NCBI GenBank assembly: GCA_964397655.1
Contig: CAYNKA010000006.1
Span: 124,001-188,000, forward strand
Direction: 5' to 3'
Source: CAYNKA01 sp964397655
Lineage (GTDB): Bacteria > Spirochaetota > Spirochaetia > DTKZ01
Length of the DNA stretch: 64,000 nucleotides
Shown piece by piece: positions 52,439 to 60,544 of this stretch. Position 1 is the stretch's first letter, and each line of letters starts with the position of its first letter. The notes beneath the pieces were generated by a model. It saw nothing but the letters and a program-made list of their open reading frames with translations. It searched no databases and was not told where the DNA came from. The translations under genes and the position numbers were made by a program.

Positions 52439-53737
52439 CTAGGATGCGGAGGCTGCCTCGTAGGCTTCGAGCAGTCCGCGAAGTCTCCCGCTCACCTGCG
52501 CGACTATCTCGACGCCGGCGTCGGTGTATTCCTCGGAGAGAACCCTGCCTCCCCGGTGCAGCATGGCGACGAGATCGTGCCTGGAGGCCGGTATGCTGTA
52601 CCGCACCCTCCGATCGGCACTGCCGAGGATCTCGTCGATCCTCGCGAGCAGTTCCCCGAGCCCTTCTCCGGTTGCCGTCGACACGCGGACGGCGCCGTCG
52701 AACGCCCGGTCTTCCAAGGGCGCGTGCACGACATTGCCGGCTTTGTCGATCTTGTTGAGCACGGTGACGACGGGCTTGCCCTCCACGCCGATCTGGCCCA
52801 GCACTTCCCGGGTGACCTTCGCCTGAGCCGCGGCCTCCGGGTCGGAGGCGTCCACGACGTGGAGGAGAAGGTCCGCGAGGAGGGTCTCCTCCAGCGTCGA
52901 CTTGAAGGCGTCTACGAGCGTGTGGGGGAGGTTGCGGATGAAGCCGACCGTGTCCGTGAGCAGGGCCTCCCCGCCTGAGGGAAGCGTGAGGCGGCGCGTG
53001 GTCGGGTCGAGGGTCGCGAAAAGCTGGTCCGCGATCAGGACCTCGTTTCCGGTCAGGGCCTTGAGCAGGGAGGACTTTCCGGCGTTCGTGTAGCCCACGA
53101 TCGAGACTACGGAAATCTCGGTGCGACGCCTCCTCGCCCGCTGGGTTTTCCGCTGGGCACGGACCTTCTTGAGCTCCTTCTTCGCTCGGACGATCTTCTC
53201 GAGGATCCTCCTGCGGTCGATCTCGAGCTGGGTCTCGCCCGAGCCCTTGTTGCCCCTGGCTCCGCCGCGCTGGCGGGAAAGGTGGGTCCAGGCCCTGGTG
53301 AGCCTCGGCAGGGAGTATTCCATACGGGCGAGCTCGACCTGGAGCTGGGCTTCCTTGGTGAAGGCCCGGTCCGCGAAGATCTCGAGGATCACCTCGTTGC
53401 GGTCGATGACGCACCTGCCCGTGAGTTCCTCCCAGTTCCTCTGCTGCGAGGGCGTGAGCGGATTGTCGAACACGATGATGCCGGCCCCGAGTTCCTCGGC
53501 GAGCGCGCGGACCTCCTCGGCCTTGCCCGTGCCGAGCACGTAACGGGCAGAGGATCCCTTGAGCTTCACGAGCGTCTTCCGAAGGGGAACGAGGTCGATG
53601 TTCCTGACGAGCGACTCCAGCTCGTCCAGCGATTTGGCGGCGTCGCCGTTCTTCGCCGACGCTTCCTCCATTCCGAGGAGGAGGGCCTTGTCGGGACTGC
53701 CTTTTCCCGTATTCTCTTCCAGAATTCGATCCGTCAC
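52439..53737 (-). CDS. hflX: ribosome-associated GTPase HflX
   Basis: A 432-residue GTPase with the HflX N-terminal domain (GTGKAEEVRALAEELGAGIIVFDNPLTPSQQRNWEE), the GQ/RGGARGNKGSGETQLEIDRR motif, a coiled coil and the G domain (GYTNAGKSSLL, DTVGFIRNLPHTLVDAF, NKID). It acts on stalled or stressed ribosomes. GTG 53737 overlaps the TGA of the upstream pseudouridine synthase gene (GTGA) and has GGAGGAG 6 nt upstream. Confidence 0.94.
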   Translation of the reverse strand: MTDRILEENTGKGSPDKALLLGMEEASAKNGDAAKSLDELESLVRNIDLVPLRKTLVKLKGSSARYVLGTGKAEEVRALAEELGAGIIVFDNPLTPSQQRNWEELTGRCVIDRNEVILEIFADRAFTKEAQLQVELARMEYSLPRLTRAWTHLSRQRGGARGNKGSGETQLEIDRRRILEKIVRAKKELKKVRAQRKTQRARRRRTEISVVSIVGYTNAGKSSLLKALTGNEVLIADQLFATLDPTTRRLTLPSGGEALLTDTVGFIRNLPHTLVDAFKSTLEETLLADLLLHVVDASDPEAAAQAKVTREVLGQIGVEGKPVVTVLNKIDKAGNVVHAPLEDRAFDGAVRVSTATGEGLGELLARIDEILGSADRRVRYSIPASRHDLVAMLHRGGRVLSEEYTDAGVEIVAQVSGRLRGLLEAYEAASAS

Positions 53738-54456
53738 GCAAGCTCCTCCCGCGGCGCGTCTCCGCCCGCCGCTTCCAGAAAGGCCTTCCAGAGCGCGTCC
53801 TCGGGGGGAGGGGCGGCGACCGCGACGGTCTTCCCGGTCCGGGGATGGCGGAATTCGAGGGAGCGGGCGTGGAGATGGATGCCTCCGCCCGCGTTCGACC
53901 GCTTGGCCCCGTACTTGAGGTCGCCCTTGATGTGGCACTTCACCGCGGCGAGCTGGGCCCTGATCTGATGGTGCCGTCCCGTGATGAGCTTTATCTCGAG
54001 GAAGTGGTACCGGTCCGACTTCCCCACGACCCGGTAGTCGAGGAGGGCCCGTTTCGCGTCCTTCCTGTCGCGGTCCGTGACGAAGGACTTGTTGCTCTTG
54101 CGGTCGAAGACGAGCCGGTGGTCGAGCCTGCCTTCCGCCGCGGGAGGCTCCGCGTCCGTGACCGCCCAGTAGAGCTTCCTGACGTCGCGCACCTTCATGA
54201 GTTCGTTGAGCGCCGCGAGCGTGTCCGGGTCCTTCGCGAAGAGGACGAGCCCCGTGGCGGGCTGGTCGAGCCTGTGCACGAGCCCGGCGAAGGCGGGCCC
54301 GCAGCCTCCGGTTTCGCGCTGCTTCGACTCGAGGTAGGATCCGACCTCCTCCTCGAGGCTCGGCTCGCCGGAGGAGTCCTTCTGGACGCGCTCGAGACGG
54401 GTCTTGTTCACGACGAGGAGCCAGTTGTCTTCGTAGAGGACGGATGGGGATTCCAT
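53734..54456 (-). CDS. RluA-family pseudouridine synthase (second copy)
   Basis: A 240-residue RNA pseudouridine synthase with LVHRLDQPATGLVLFAK (catalytic Asp), RDAKRALLDYRVVGK and LITGRHHQIRAQLAA. The sequence resembles the RluA/RluD-like single-domain group. It is translationally coupled to hflX, forming an RNA/ribosome-centred operon. No Shine-Dalgarno; a TAAAGT hexamer (54463-54468) ends 6 nt before the ATG, another possible leaderless start. Confidence 0.88.
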   Translation of the reverse strand: MESPSVLYEDNWLLVVNKTRLERVQKDSSGEPSLEEEVGSYLESKQRETGGCGPAFAGLVHRLDQPATGLVLFAKDPDTLAALNELMKVRDVRKLYWAVTDAEPPAAEGRLDHRLVFDRKSNKSFVTDRDRKDAKRALLDYRVVGKSDRYHFLEIKLITGRHHQIRAQLAAVKCHIKGDLKYGAKRSNAGGGIHLHARSLEFRHPRTGKTVAVAAPPPEDALWKAFLEAAGGDAPREELA

Positions 54457-54521
54457 GGGGGGACTTTAGCACATGCCGGGAAATTAAGCCAGAAAGCCGC
54501 GGCGGCGCCGCAGGAGGCCCG

Positions 54522-54566
54522 CGAAAAGAAAGGGGCCGGCCTCGAATCGCTTCTCGGCCGGCCCTT
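54522..54566 (-). terminator. rho-independent terminator after argG
   Basis: On the minus strand GGGCCGGCC (54556-54564) pairs with GGCCGGCCCC (54532-54541), followed by CTTTCTTTT. It lies 20 nt past the argG stop. Confidence 0.75.
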
Positions 54567-54585
54567 CGGAATCGGACGGACTCTC

Positions 54586-55974
54586 CTACTTCTTCTCCGG
54601 CGACTGTTTCCCGTTCGTCGTGTCCGAGAGGAAGAAGACCCTGTTGTCGGAGCCGAGGTTGATGAGGCCCGAGCGGCTGTAGACGACGAGCTTCTCGTGG
54701 GTGTCGACGATGTCGAGGTTGCGCATATGGAGCTGGCCGATGCGGTCCTCCGGGGAGAAGGGGGCCTCGCCCGCCTCCTGGGCGGGGCCGAACTCGACGA
54801 TGGACCTCTCCATCGTGAGCCGTTCGGGCTTGTACGTGAGGTTCGGGCTCTGCGTGTCGAGGATCGTGTAATCGTCGCCGCGCCTGAGCTCGAGGACCAC
54901 CGTCCCCGTGACGACGCGGGCAACCCACTTTTGCAGGCTCTCCCGGATCATGAGGGACTGGGGGTCGAACCAGCGGCCCTCGTAGAGGAAGCGGCCGAGC
55001 TTCCTTCCCATCGTGTAGTAGTTGTCCAGGGTGTGCTCGTTGTGGATGCCGCAGAGGAGCCTCTCGTAGGCTATGTGGAGGAGTGCCATGCCGGGGGCCT
55101 CGTAGATGCCGCGGCTCTTCGCCTCGATGATGCGGTTCTCGATCTGGTCGGACATGCCGAGGCCGTGCCTGCCTCCGATCCGGTTCGCCTCGAGCACGAG
55201 CTCGACCGGATCGAGTTCCCTGCCGTTGATGGCGGTCGGGATGCCCTCGGTGAAGGTGACGGAGACCTGCTCCCTCTTGATCTCGACCGAATCGTCCCAG
55301 AATTTTATGCCCATGATCGGCGTGACGATGTGGGCGCTCGAGTTCAGGAACTCCAGGTGCTTGGCCTCGTGGGTCGCGCCCCAGAGGTTGGCGTCGGTCG
55401 AATAGGCCTTCTCTGCGGGCATGTGATAGTCGAAGCCCCGCGCCTTGAGCCAGGCGCTGATCTCGGCCCTGCCGCCCAGTTCGGTCACGAAGTCCTGGTC
55501 GAGCCAGGGTTTGTAGATCCTGAGGCGGGGGTTCGCGAGGAGGCCGTAGCGGTAGAACCGCTCGATGTCGTTGCCCTTGTAGGTGGAGCCGTCGCCCCAG
55601 ATCCCGACGCCGTCCTCGTCCATCGCGCGCACGAGGAGGGTCCCCGTCACCGCGCGGCCGAGGGGCGTGGTGTTGTAGTACTTCTTGCCGGCGGACACGA
55701 TGTGGAAGGCCCCGCACATGAGCGCGCCGAAGCCTTCGGAAACGAGTTCCTTCCTGCAGTCGATCAGGCGCGCCCCTTCCGCGCCGTGCTTCTTCGCCTT
55801 GCCCGGGATGCTGTCGAGGTCGGTCTCGTCCGGCTGGCCGAGGTCCGCCGTGTAGGCGTAGGGCCGCGCTCCCTTCTCCTTCATCCAGGTGACTGCCACC
55901 GAGGTGTCCAGGCCGCCCGAGAAGGCGATCCCGACCTTTTCGTTCTTGGGAAGCGATTTGAGGATTATGCTCAT
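54586..55974 (-). CDS. argG: argininosuccinate synthase
   Basis: A 462-residue enzyme of arginine biosynthesis that joins citrulline and aspartate with ATP. The PP-loop AFSGGLDTSVA, the DGSTYKGNDIERFYRYG segment and length match the E. coli ArgG (class II, about 450 residues) type rather than the shorter class. ATG 55974 begins the conserved N-terminus; AGAGAG is upstream. It stands alone, without argH. Confidence 0.95.
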   Translation of the reverse strand: MSIILKSLPKNEKVGIAFSGGLDTSVAVTWMKEKGARPYAYTADLGQPDETDLDSIPGKAKKHGAEGARLIDCRKELVSEGFGALMCGAFHIVSAGKKYYNTTPLGRAVTGTLLVRAMDEDGVGIWGDGSTYKGNDIERFYRYGLLANPRLRIYKPWLDQDFVTELGGRAEISAWLKARGFDYHMPAEKAYSTDANLWGATHEAKHLEFLNSSAHIVTPIMGIKFWDDSVEIKREQVSVTFTEGIPTAINGRELDPVELVLEANRIGGRHGLGMSDQIENRIIEAKSRGIYEAPGMALLHIAYERLLCGIHNEHTLDNYYTMGRKLGRFLYEGRWFDPQSLMIRESLQKWVARVVTGTVVLELRRGDDYTILDTQSPNLTYKPERLTMERSIVEFGPAQEAGEAPFSPEDRIGQLHMRNLDIVDTHEKLVVYSRSGLINLGSDNRVFFLSDTTNGKQSPEKK

Positions 55975-56096
55975 AGATATATCTCTCTTTTTCCGAAAGT
56001 ATTGCCTTGAGACGATTTTTGCACAATTGGCGCGTTTTGCCAAGTTGTCGCGCCGATCCGCCCGATGTACCCGGTTCCGCGTCCCGAGGGTTGCGG

Positions 56097-56936
56097 TCAA
56101 TTCCTTTCCAAAAATTCCCGGACCTCGCCGAATTTGTCGAGGATGACATGGCCGGTGCCGGCAAGGACGCGGACCTCCGCATGAGGCACGAGGGCGCGGA
56201 GCCGGCGCACGGTCTTCGCGGTGTCCAAGATGACGTCGAGATCGCCCCCGAAGTATTGGAGGGGCATCTTGAGCCCCCGGAGGTCGCCGTCCCGGAAGAT
56301 CGGGAGCGGCTCGAGAAGCGGCCTGAAATGAGCGGAAACGAGGGCCTGGAATTCGTGCACGACCGGAGGAACCTCCGCCTTGCGGTAGACGAGTCCCGCG
56401 AGCCTCCTCCTGCCCCGTTCCCCCAGCATCATGCAGAGAATCGCCTTGGCGAGAAAACCCCTTTTCTGCGACGCGATCCCGCCGGCCGTCACGAGCGAAA
56501 GCGCGCGGACCCTCCGGGGATTGTTCGTCGCCAGGCTCAGGGCGTACCACGAGCCCAGGCTCATGCCGAGGAACGCGGCCCGTTCGATTCCGAGCCCGTC
56601 GAGGAGGGCCTCCAGCCATCGAGCCGCGGCGTCCGAGGTGAGGGGCATCCTCGAGGCCTCGCTCAAGCCCGGCTCCCCCGGTATGTCCGCGCAGAAGAGG
56701 CTGAAGGAAGGTCCGAAGTCCCTCAGGATGCCGAGCCACGAGGCGCTGTTCGCCATCGATCCGTGCAGCAGGACGACGGGCGGCATTCTCGGGCTTCACG
56801 CCTGCAGGACGTGCGTCCTCCCTGCGGGAGTCTCCAGAAAGCGGCTTTCGAACGGCCCGGCATCGGCCTCGGCGAGGATTCGCCGGTAGAAGCCCTCCAC
56901 CAGGCCTCTTCCCGTTTCAGACTTGTAGACCTGCAT
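56097..56936 (-). pseudogene. alpha/beta hydrolase interrupted by an in-frame TGA
   Basis: From ATG 56936 the frame encodes MQVYKSETGRGLVEGFYRRI, then ETPAGRTHVLQA, a TGA at 56796-56798, then SPRMPPVVLLHGSMANSASW and a complete alpha/beta hydrolase with nucleophile elbow GMSLGS and catalytic GTGHV. The two halves form one normal family member if TGA replaces a Gly codon (GGA). The upstream ATG has a strong ribosome site (GGGAGG) and follows the regulator's TAG directly, so it is the original start. Restart at ATG 56786 would give 229 residues. Nonsense mutation, recoding or an error remain open. Confidence 0.8.
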
Positions 56937-57392
56937 CTAGTCCTCCCGCCCGGCCGTGAAGGGTTCGAAGGCTCTCATCGCCGCGGCGAGAAAGGAGGGC
57001 CTTCCGTACAGGGTGTACTTCGCCCTGCCCGCGGCGGGATCGTAGGAGAAGTCGAAACGGGTCCTGCCCCGGGACTCGTCCTTTCCGTTGAGCATGGCGA
57101 TGAGGTGATTGGACAAGCGGGACGCCTCTTCCGGGTTCCATCCTGATATTTCGACGACGGCCGAAGCTGCGACTCGTTCCGGCGGAGCGCCCGCCGAAGC
57201 TGCGTCCGAAGACCGCCCGGAACCGGCGAGTTCGGCATGGGCGTATTCCCTGAGATCGTCCTCGTGGACCATCCAGGAGCGGCCGATTTTTCTGGCCCTG
57301 ATCTTGCCTTCGCCTATGAACCTGAGAAGTGTTTTCGGATGGAGGCGGAGAATTGGGACCAGGTCCTTGATTGAATAGAGTTTCTGTTCCAT
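56937..57392 (-). CDS. HTH (MerR/excisionase-type) DNA-binding protein
   Basis: A 151-residue protein with an N-terminal HTH_17-type domain (YSIKDLVPILRLHPKTLLRFIGEGKIRARKIGRSWMVHEDDLREY), an Ala/Ser-rich linker and an unrecognised C-terminal 70 residues. It ends immediately before the hydrolase start, so the two form an operon. No Shine-Dalgarno; the ATG lies 8 nt after the -10, so the mRNA is probably leaderless. Its promoter is covered by four phased repeats, suggesting autoregulation. Confidence 0.78.
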   Translation of the reverse strand: MEQKLYSIKDLVPILRLHPKTLLRFIGEGKIRARKIGRSWMVHEDDLREYAHAELAGSGRSSDAASAGAPPERVAASAVVEISGWNPEEASRLSNHLIAMLNGKDESRGRTRFDFSYDPAAGRAKYTLYGRPSFLAAAMRAFEPFTAGRED

Positions 57393-57399
57393 GTAAAGC

Positions 57400-57428
57400 A
57401 TTATTAAGTAATATAAAGTAATTGTCAA
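57400..57428 (-). promoter_or_regulatory. promoter of the HTH regulator operon
   Basis: On the minus strand TTGACA (57423-57428) and AATAAT (57400-57405) are spaced by 17 bp. Predicted initiation is at or next to the ATG at 57392. Confidence 0.7.
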
Positions 57429-57443
57429 GTAATAATAAGTAAT
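57406..57443. repeat. four helically phased AAGTAAT direct repeats
   Basis: AAGTAAT occurs at 57406, 57416, 57427 and 57437, with steps of 10, 11 and 10 bp. The array covers the spacer and -35 of the promoter, placing all copies on one face of the helix. Confidence 0.8.
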
Positions 57444-57548
57444 AAATGGCCCGGTGTCCTCCCCTTGTCCTCCGTCCCCCGATTCGCGATAGTGAAGGCT
57501 GACCGGGATCGCGGCCCGCGAAGCCGAGTTCCGGCGGAGGTCCGTGCC

Positions 57549-57980
57549 TTGAGACTCTGGTCCCTGCATCCGAAATACCTCGACGCCAAGGGCCTCGTCG
57601 CGCTCTGGCGGGAAGGTCTGCTCGCGCTCAACGTGCTCCGGGGAAACACGAGGGGCTATCGCCGCCATCCCCAGCTCGACCGCTTCAGGGGGACGGAGGA
57701 TCCGGTCGGAGCCGTGAACCGCTTCCTGTGGAACGTGCACGACGAGGCGGTCTCGCGGGGTTACCGGTTCGACGCGGGCAAGCTCGATCGGAGAACGGAC
57801 GGGGGGAGGATCGACGTCGCCTCCGGCCAGCTCGAGTACGAGCTTGCTCATCTCCGGAAGAAGCTCGCGGCGAGGGATCCCGAAAGGGGCCGGAGGCTCG
57901 ACGGACTCGGGCTCCCCGATCCGAACCCGCTGTTCTCGGTCGTTCCCGGCGGTATCGAGGACTGGGAAAGAACGATGTGA
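57549..57980 (+). CDS. pyrimidine dimer DNA glycosylase/endonuclease V-like protein
   Basis: A 143-residue protein beginning (TTG) RLWSLHPKYLDAKGLVALWR, with LNVLRGNTRGYRRHPQLDRFR and a GYRFDAGKL segment, the pattern of the Pyr_excise family (PF03013). Members excise UV-induced pyrimidine dimers or are related uncharacterised proteins. The TTG start is set by GGAGG 8 nt upstream and the conserved RLWSLHP N-terminus. It ends 13 nt before the AICAR formyltransferase gene. Confidence 0.72.
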   Translation: MRLWSLHPKYLDAKGLVALWREGLLALNVLRGNTRGYRRHPQLDRFRGTEDPVGAVNRFLWNVHDEAVSRGYRFDAGKLDRRTDGGRIDVASGQLEYELAHLRKKLAARDPERGRRLDGLGLPDPNPLFSVVPGGIEDWERTM

Positions 57981-57993
57981 TACAATGGGTGGA

Positions 57994-59154
57994 ATGGAAA
58001 TCGAACTTAAATACGGATGCAATCCTCATCAGGTCCCGGCCGGAGCGACCGCCCCGGACTCCGCTCATTTCAAGGTGCTGAACGGCAAACCGAGCTACAT
58101 CAACTTTCTCGACGCGCTCGGCGCCTGGCAGCTCGCGCGCGAGCTCAAGGCCGCGACCGGAAAGCCCGGCGCCGCCTCGTTCAAGCACACGAGCCCGGCT
58201 GGGGCCGCGGTCTCCGGGAACCTCCCGGAGGCGTACCGGGCTTCGCAGTTCCTCTCGGACGGCGAGCTCTCGCCGGTGGCGAACGCCTACGCCCGGGCGC
58301 GGGGCGGCGACAGGATGTGCTCGTTCGGCGACGTGGCCGCCGTGAGCGACGCGGTGGACGTCTCGCTCGCCCGCCTCCTCAAGGCTGAGGTGTCGGACCT
58401 CATCATCGCTCCCGGCTACGACCCGGAGGCCCTCGAAATCCTCAAGACGAAGAAGCAGGGAGGCTTCCTGGTCTTCGAGATCGACCCTGCCTACGAGGCG
58501 CCCGAGACCGAGACCCGCGAGGTCTTCGGCTTCCGTCTGCGTCAGAGGCGGAACGATTTCAGGATCACGAAGGAGCTCTTCGAGAAGGCCTGTCCCGGCG
58601 CGCTTCCGTCCGAAATCGCGGAGACCCTCGCCGTCGCGACGGTCGCGCTCAAGTACACCCAGTCCAACTCCGTGTGCGTCGCCTACGACGGGCAGGTCAT
58701 CGGCATGGGCGCCGGGCAGCAGTCCCGCGTGCACTGCACGAGGCTCGCGTGCGGCAAGGCCGACAAGTGGATGCTCCAGCAACATCCCAAGACCCTCGCC
58801 CTGAAATTCAAGGCGGGCCTCAAGAAGCAGGACAAGGCCAACGTCGTCGACCAGTTCCTCCTGTGGGACGAGCTTTCGCGGGCCGAACGGGACCGGATGA
58901 TGGGAAGCCTCGACGAGGAACCTGTCCCGCTCACCGTCGGGGAGAGGCTCGAATGGGTGAAGAGCTTCGACGGCGTTTCGCTGTCCTCCGATGCTTACAT
59001 CCCCTTCCGCGACAACCTGGACAGGGCGAGCAGGAGCAACGTCCGCTGGGTCGCGCACACCGGGGGATCCCTCCGGGACGCCGAAGTCGCCGAGGCCGCG
59101 GCCGGCTACGGCATGACGGTGATCACGACCGGGGTCAGGCTCTTCCTGCATTAG
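57994..59154 (+). CDS. stand-alone AICAR formyltransferase (PurH transformylase domain)
   Basis: A 386-residue protein matching only the C-terminal AICAR transformylase half of PurH: ELKYGCNPHQ, FKHTSPAGAAV (the KH-P-G active-site motif), KYTQSNSVCVAYDGQVIGMGAGQQSR and YIPFRDNLDRA. The IMP cyclohydrolase half is missing, so that step must be encoded elsewhere. It formylates AICAR in purine synthesis. TACAAT (57981-57986) ends 7 nt before the ATG. An in-frame ATG at 57985 is an alternative. Confidence 0.9.
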   Translation: MEIELKYGCNPHQVPAGATAPDSAHFKVLNGKPSYINFLDALGAWQLARELKAATGKPGAASFKHTSPAGAAVSGNLPEAYRASQFLSDGELSPVANAYARARGGDRMCSFGDVAAVSDAVDVSLARLLKAEVSDLIIAPGYDPEALEILKTKKQGGFLVFEIDPAYEAPETETREVFGFRLRQRRNDFRITKELFEKACPGALPSEIAETLAVATVALKYTQSNSVCVAYDGQVIGMGAGQQSRVHCTRLACGKADKWMLQQHPKTLALKFKAGLKKQDKANVVDQFLLWDELSRAERDRMMGSLDEEPVPLTVGERLEWVKSFDGVSLSSDAYIPFRDNLDRASRSNVRWVAHTGGSLRDAEVAEAAAGYGMTVITTGVRLFLH

Positions 59155-59185
59155 CCGGGACCGTCCTGATGTCGAGGAGGCCGTT

Positions 59186-60544
59186 CTGAACGATAGCAGC
59201 CGTATCGCGGGGAGTGTGGCGCTCGCGCTCGCCGGAATCCTGTGCCTGTCCTGCGTCACGCCGCCCGCGCGGCCTCTCGCGGTCACCGTCGGTCCCGGAG
59301 TCTCCGGCCTCGGCGCCCTCGCCGCGGACGGTGACGTTCTCTACGGCCTATCTTCCGACGATTCCGCGGTTCTCTTCGCGTTCTCCCTTCCGGATGCGGC
59401 GGCGGCGCCGAAGGCGGCGACGCCGCTGGGCGCCCTCGGGCTCGGGGACGTGAAGGCCCGAAGGATCGCCGCGGCCGGAGGGAAGGTCTTCGTCGCCGCC
59501 GGCGAGAAGGGCGTCATCGTCGTCGACGCGAAGGATCCCGCCCGCATGAAGGCTGCGGGCTCCCTCTCCGCGGGAGGGGCTCCGGCCCGTTCCGTCCTCG
59601 CCGCGGACGGCAGGCTCTACGCCGGCTTCGACGGCAGGTTGGCCGTCTACGATACGGCTTCCCCCCGGCTGCCTTCCAGGCTGGCGGAGGTGCCGGTCGC
59701 CGGCACTCCCTACGATCTCGCCGTCGACGGGAAACGGCTCTACGCCGCCCTGTGGAGGGGGGGAGCGGCCGTCTTCGATCTCCGTCCCGGTTCGGCGCCC
59801 GTCCCGGCGGGCCGGCTCGACGTGAAGGGAGCTCCGGTCGCGGTCGCGGCCAAGGGCGGCCGGGTCTACCTCGCCGACGCCTTCCGGGGGCTTCAGACCG
59901 CCGAGGTCTCCGGCAGGGGACCATGGCGCGCGGTCGACGTTTTCTCGACCAACAACCTCGACGGGCCTCTTGCCCTCGGGGACGGCTTTCTGCTCGCGGG
60001 AAGCGCGAGCGGCCGAGGCGTTTTCGTGTTTTCCACGGCGGACCCCGCGAAACCGAAGCTCGCCGGTCTTTTCCGGGGAGGATTCCGGGAGAGGATCAGG
60101 GACCTCGCGGTCGCGGGGAACACGGCCTTCGCCGCCTGGAACGGCGCATCCCTCCTCGTGTTCGATCCATCGAAGGCGAAAGGGACCCCCGGCGATTACC
60201 CGAGTTTCGACTTCTCCGAGGGGCTCGGGCCGGAAAAGCGGGCGACGCTCTATCTGCCCGGCGGGCTCGCCGTCGATTCGGTCGACGGCGGGGATGTCTC
60301 CGACGGGTTCCGGCCGGACGACGACTTCGCGGACGAAGCCGACCGGGAGATCTACAGGACCTGGTTCTCGCCGGGCAGGCGCAGGATCGGGCTCGCGGTT
60401 CTCGGCGTGTCGGGGAATACGATTCGGAGGAGCGATCTCGAGACCGTCTTCGAGGAGGGCGGGGAGTACGCGGTCGTGTCCGAAGGGAAGTACCTCAGGA
60501 TCGTACCGGTCCGGGAACCGGACCTCAGCCCTTCTTCACCCTGA
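59186..60544 (+). CDS. beta-propeller lipoprotein (LVIVD-like repeats), probable CTG start
   Basis: A 452-residue lipoprotein with repeated strands such as KVFVAAGEKGVIVVDAKDPA, RLYAGFDGRLAVYDTASP and LYAALWRGGAAVFDLRPG, each about 40 residues, resembling LVIVD propeller blades. The lipobox is LCLSC. From GTG 59216 the signal would be only 12 residues with no charge; a CTG at 59186 gives NDSSRIAGSVALALAGILC behind a GAGGAGG site, so CTG is preferred. The 3' end overlaps the convergent AraC gene by 20 bp. Function unknown. Confidence 0.65.
   Translation: MNDSSRIAGSVALALAGILCLSCVTPPARPLAVTVGPGVSGLGALAADGDVLYGLSSDDSAVLFAFSLPDAAAAPKAATPLGALGLGDVKARRIAAAGGKVFVAAGEKGVIVVDAKDPARMKAAGSLSAGGAPARSVLAADGRLYAGFDGRLAVYDTASPRLPSRLAEVPVAGTPYDLAVDGKRLYAALWRGGAAVFDLRPGSAPVPAGRLDVKGAPVAVAAKGGRVYLADAFRGLQTAEVSGRGPWRAVDVFSTNNLDGPLALGDGFLLAGSASGRGVFVFSTADPAKPKLAGLFRGGFRERIRDLAVAGNTAFAAWNGASLLVFDPSKAKGTPGDYPSFDFSEGLGPEKRATLYLPGGLAVDSVDGGDVSDGFRPDDDFADEADREIYRTWFSPGRRRIGLAVLGVSGNTIRRSDLETVFEEGGEYAVVSEGKYLRIVPVREPDLSPSSP

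Noticed and set aside
54586..56799. N-terminal extension of argG to 737 residues
   Set aside because: The extra residues are the antisense or alternate frame of the hydrolase region; the conserved ArgG N-terminus begins at 55974.
56937..58022. HTH protein extended upstream to 361 residues
   Set aside because: The extension is antisense to the UV glycosylase-like gene and crosses the promoter and repeat array.
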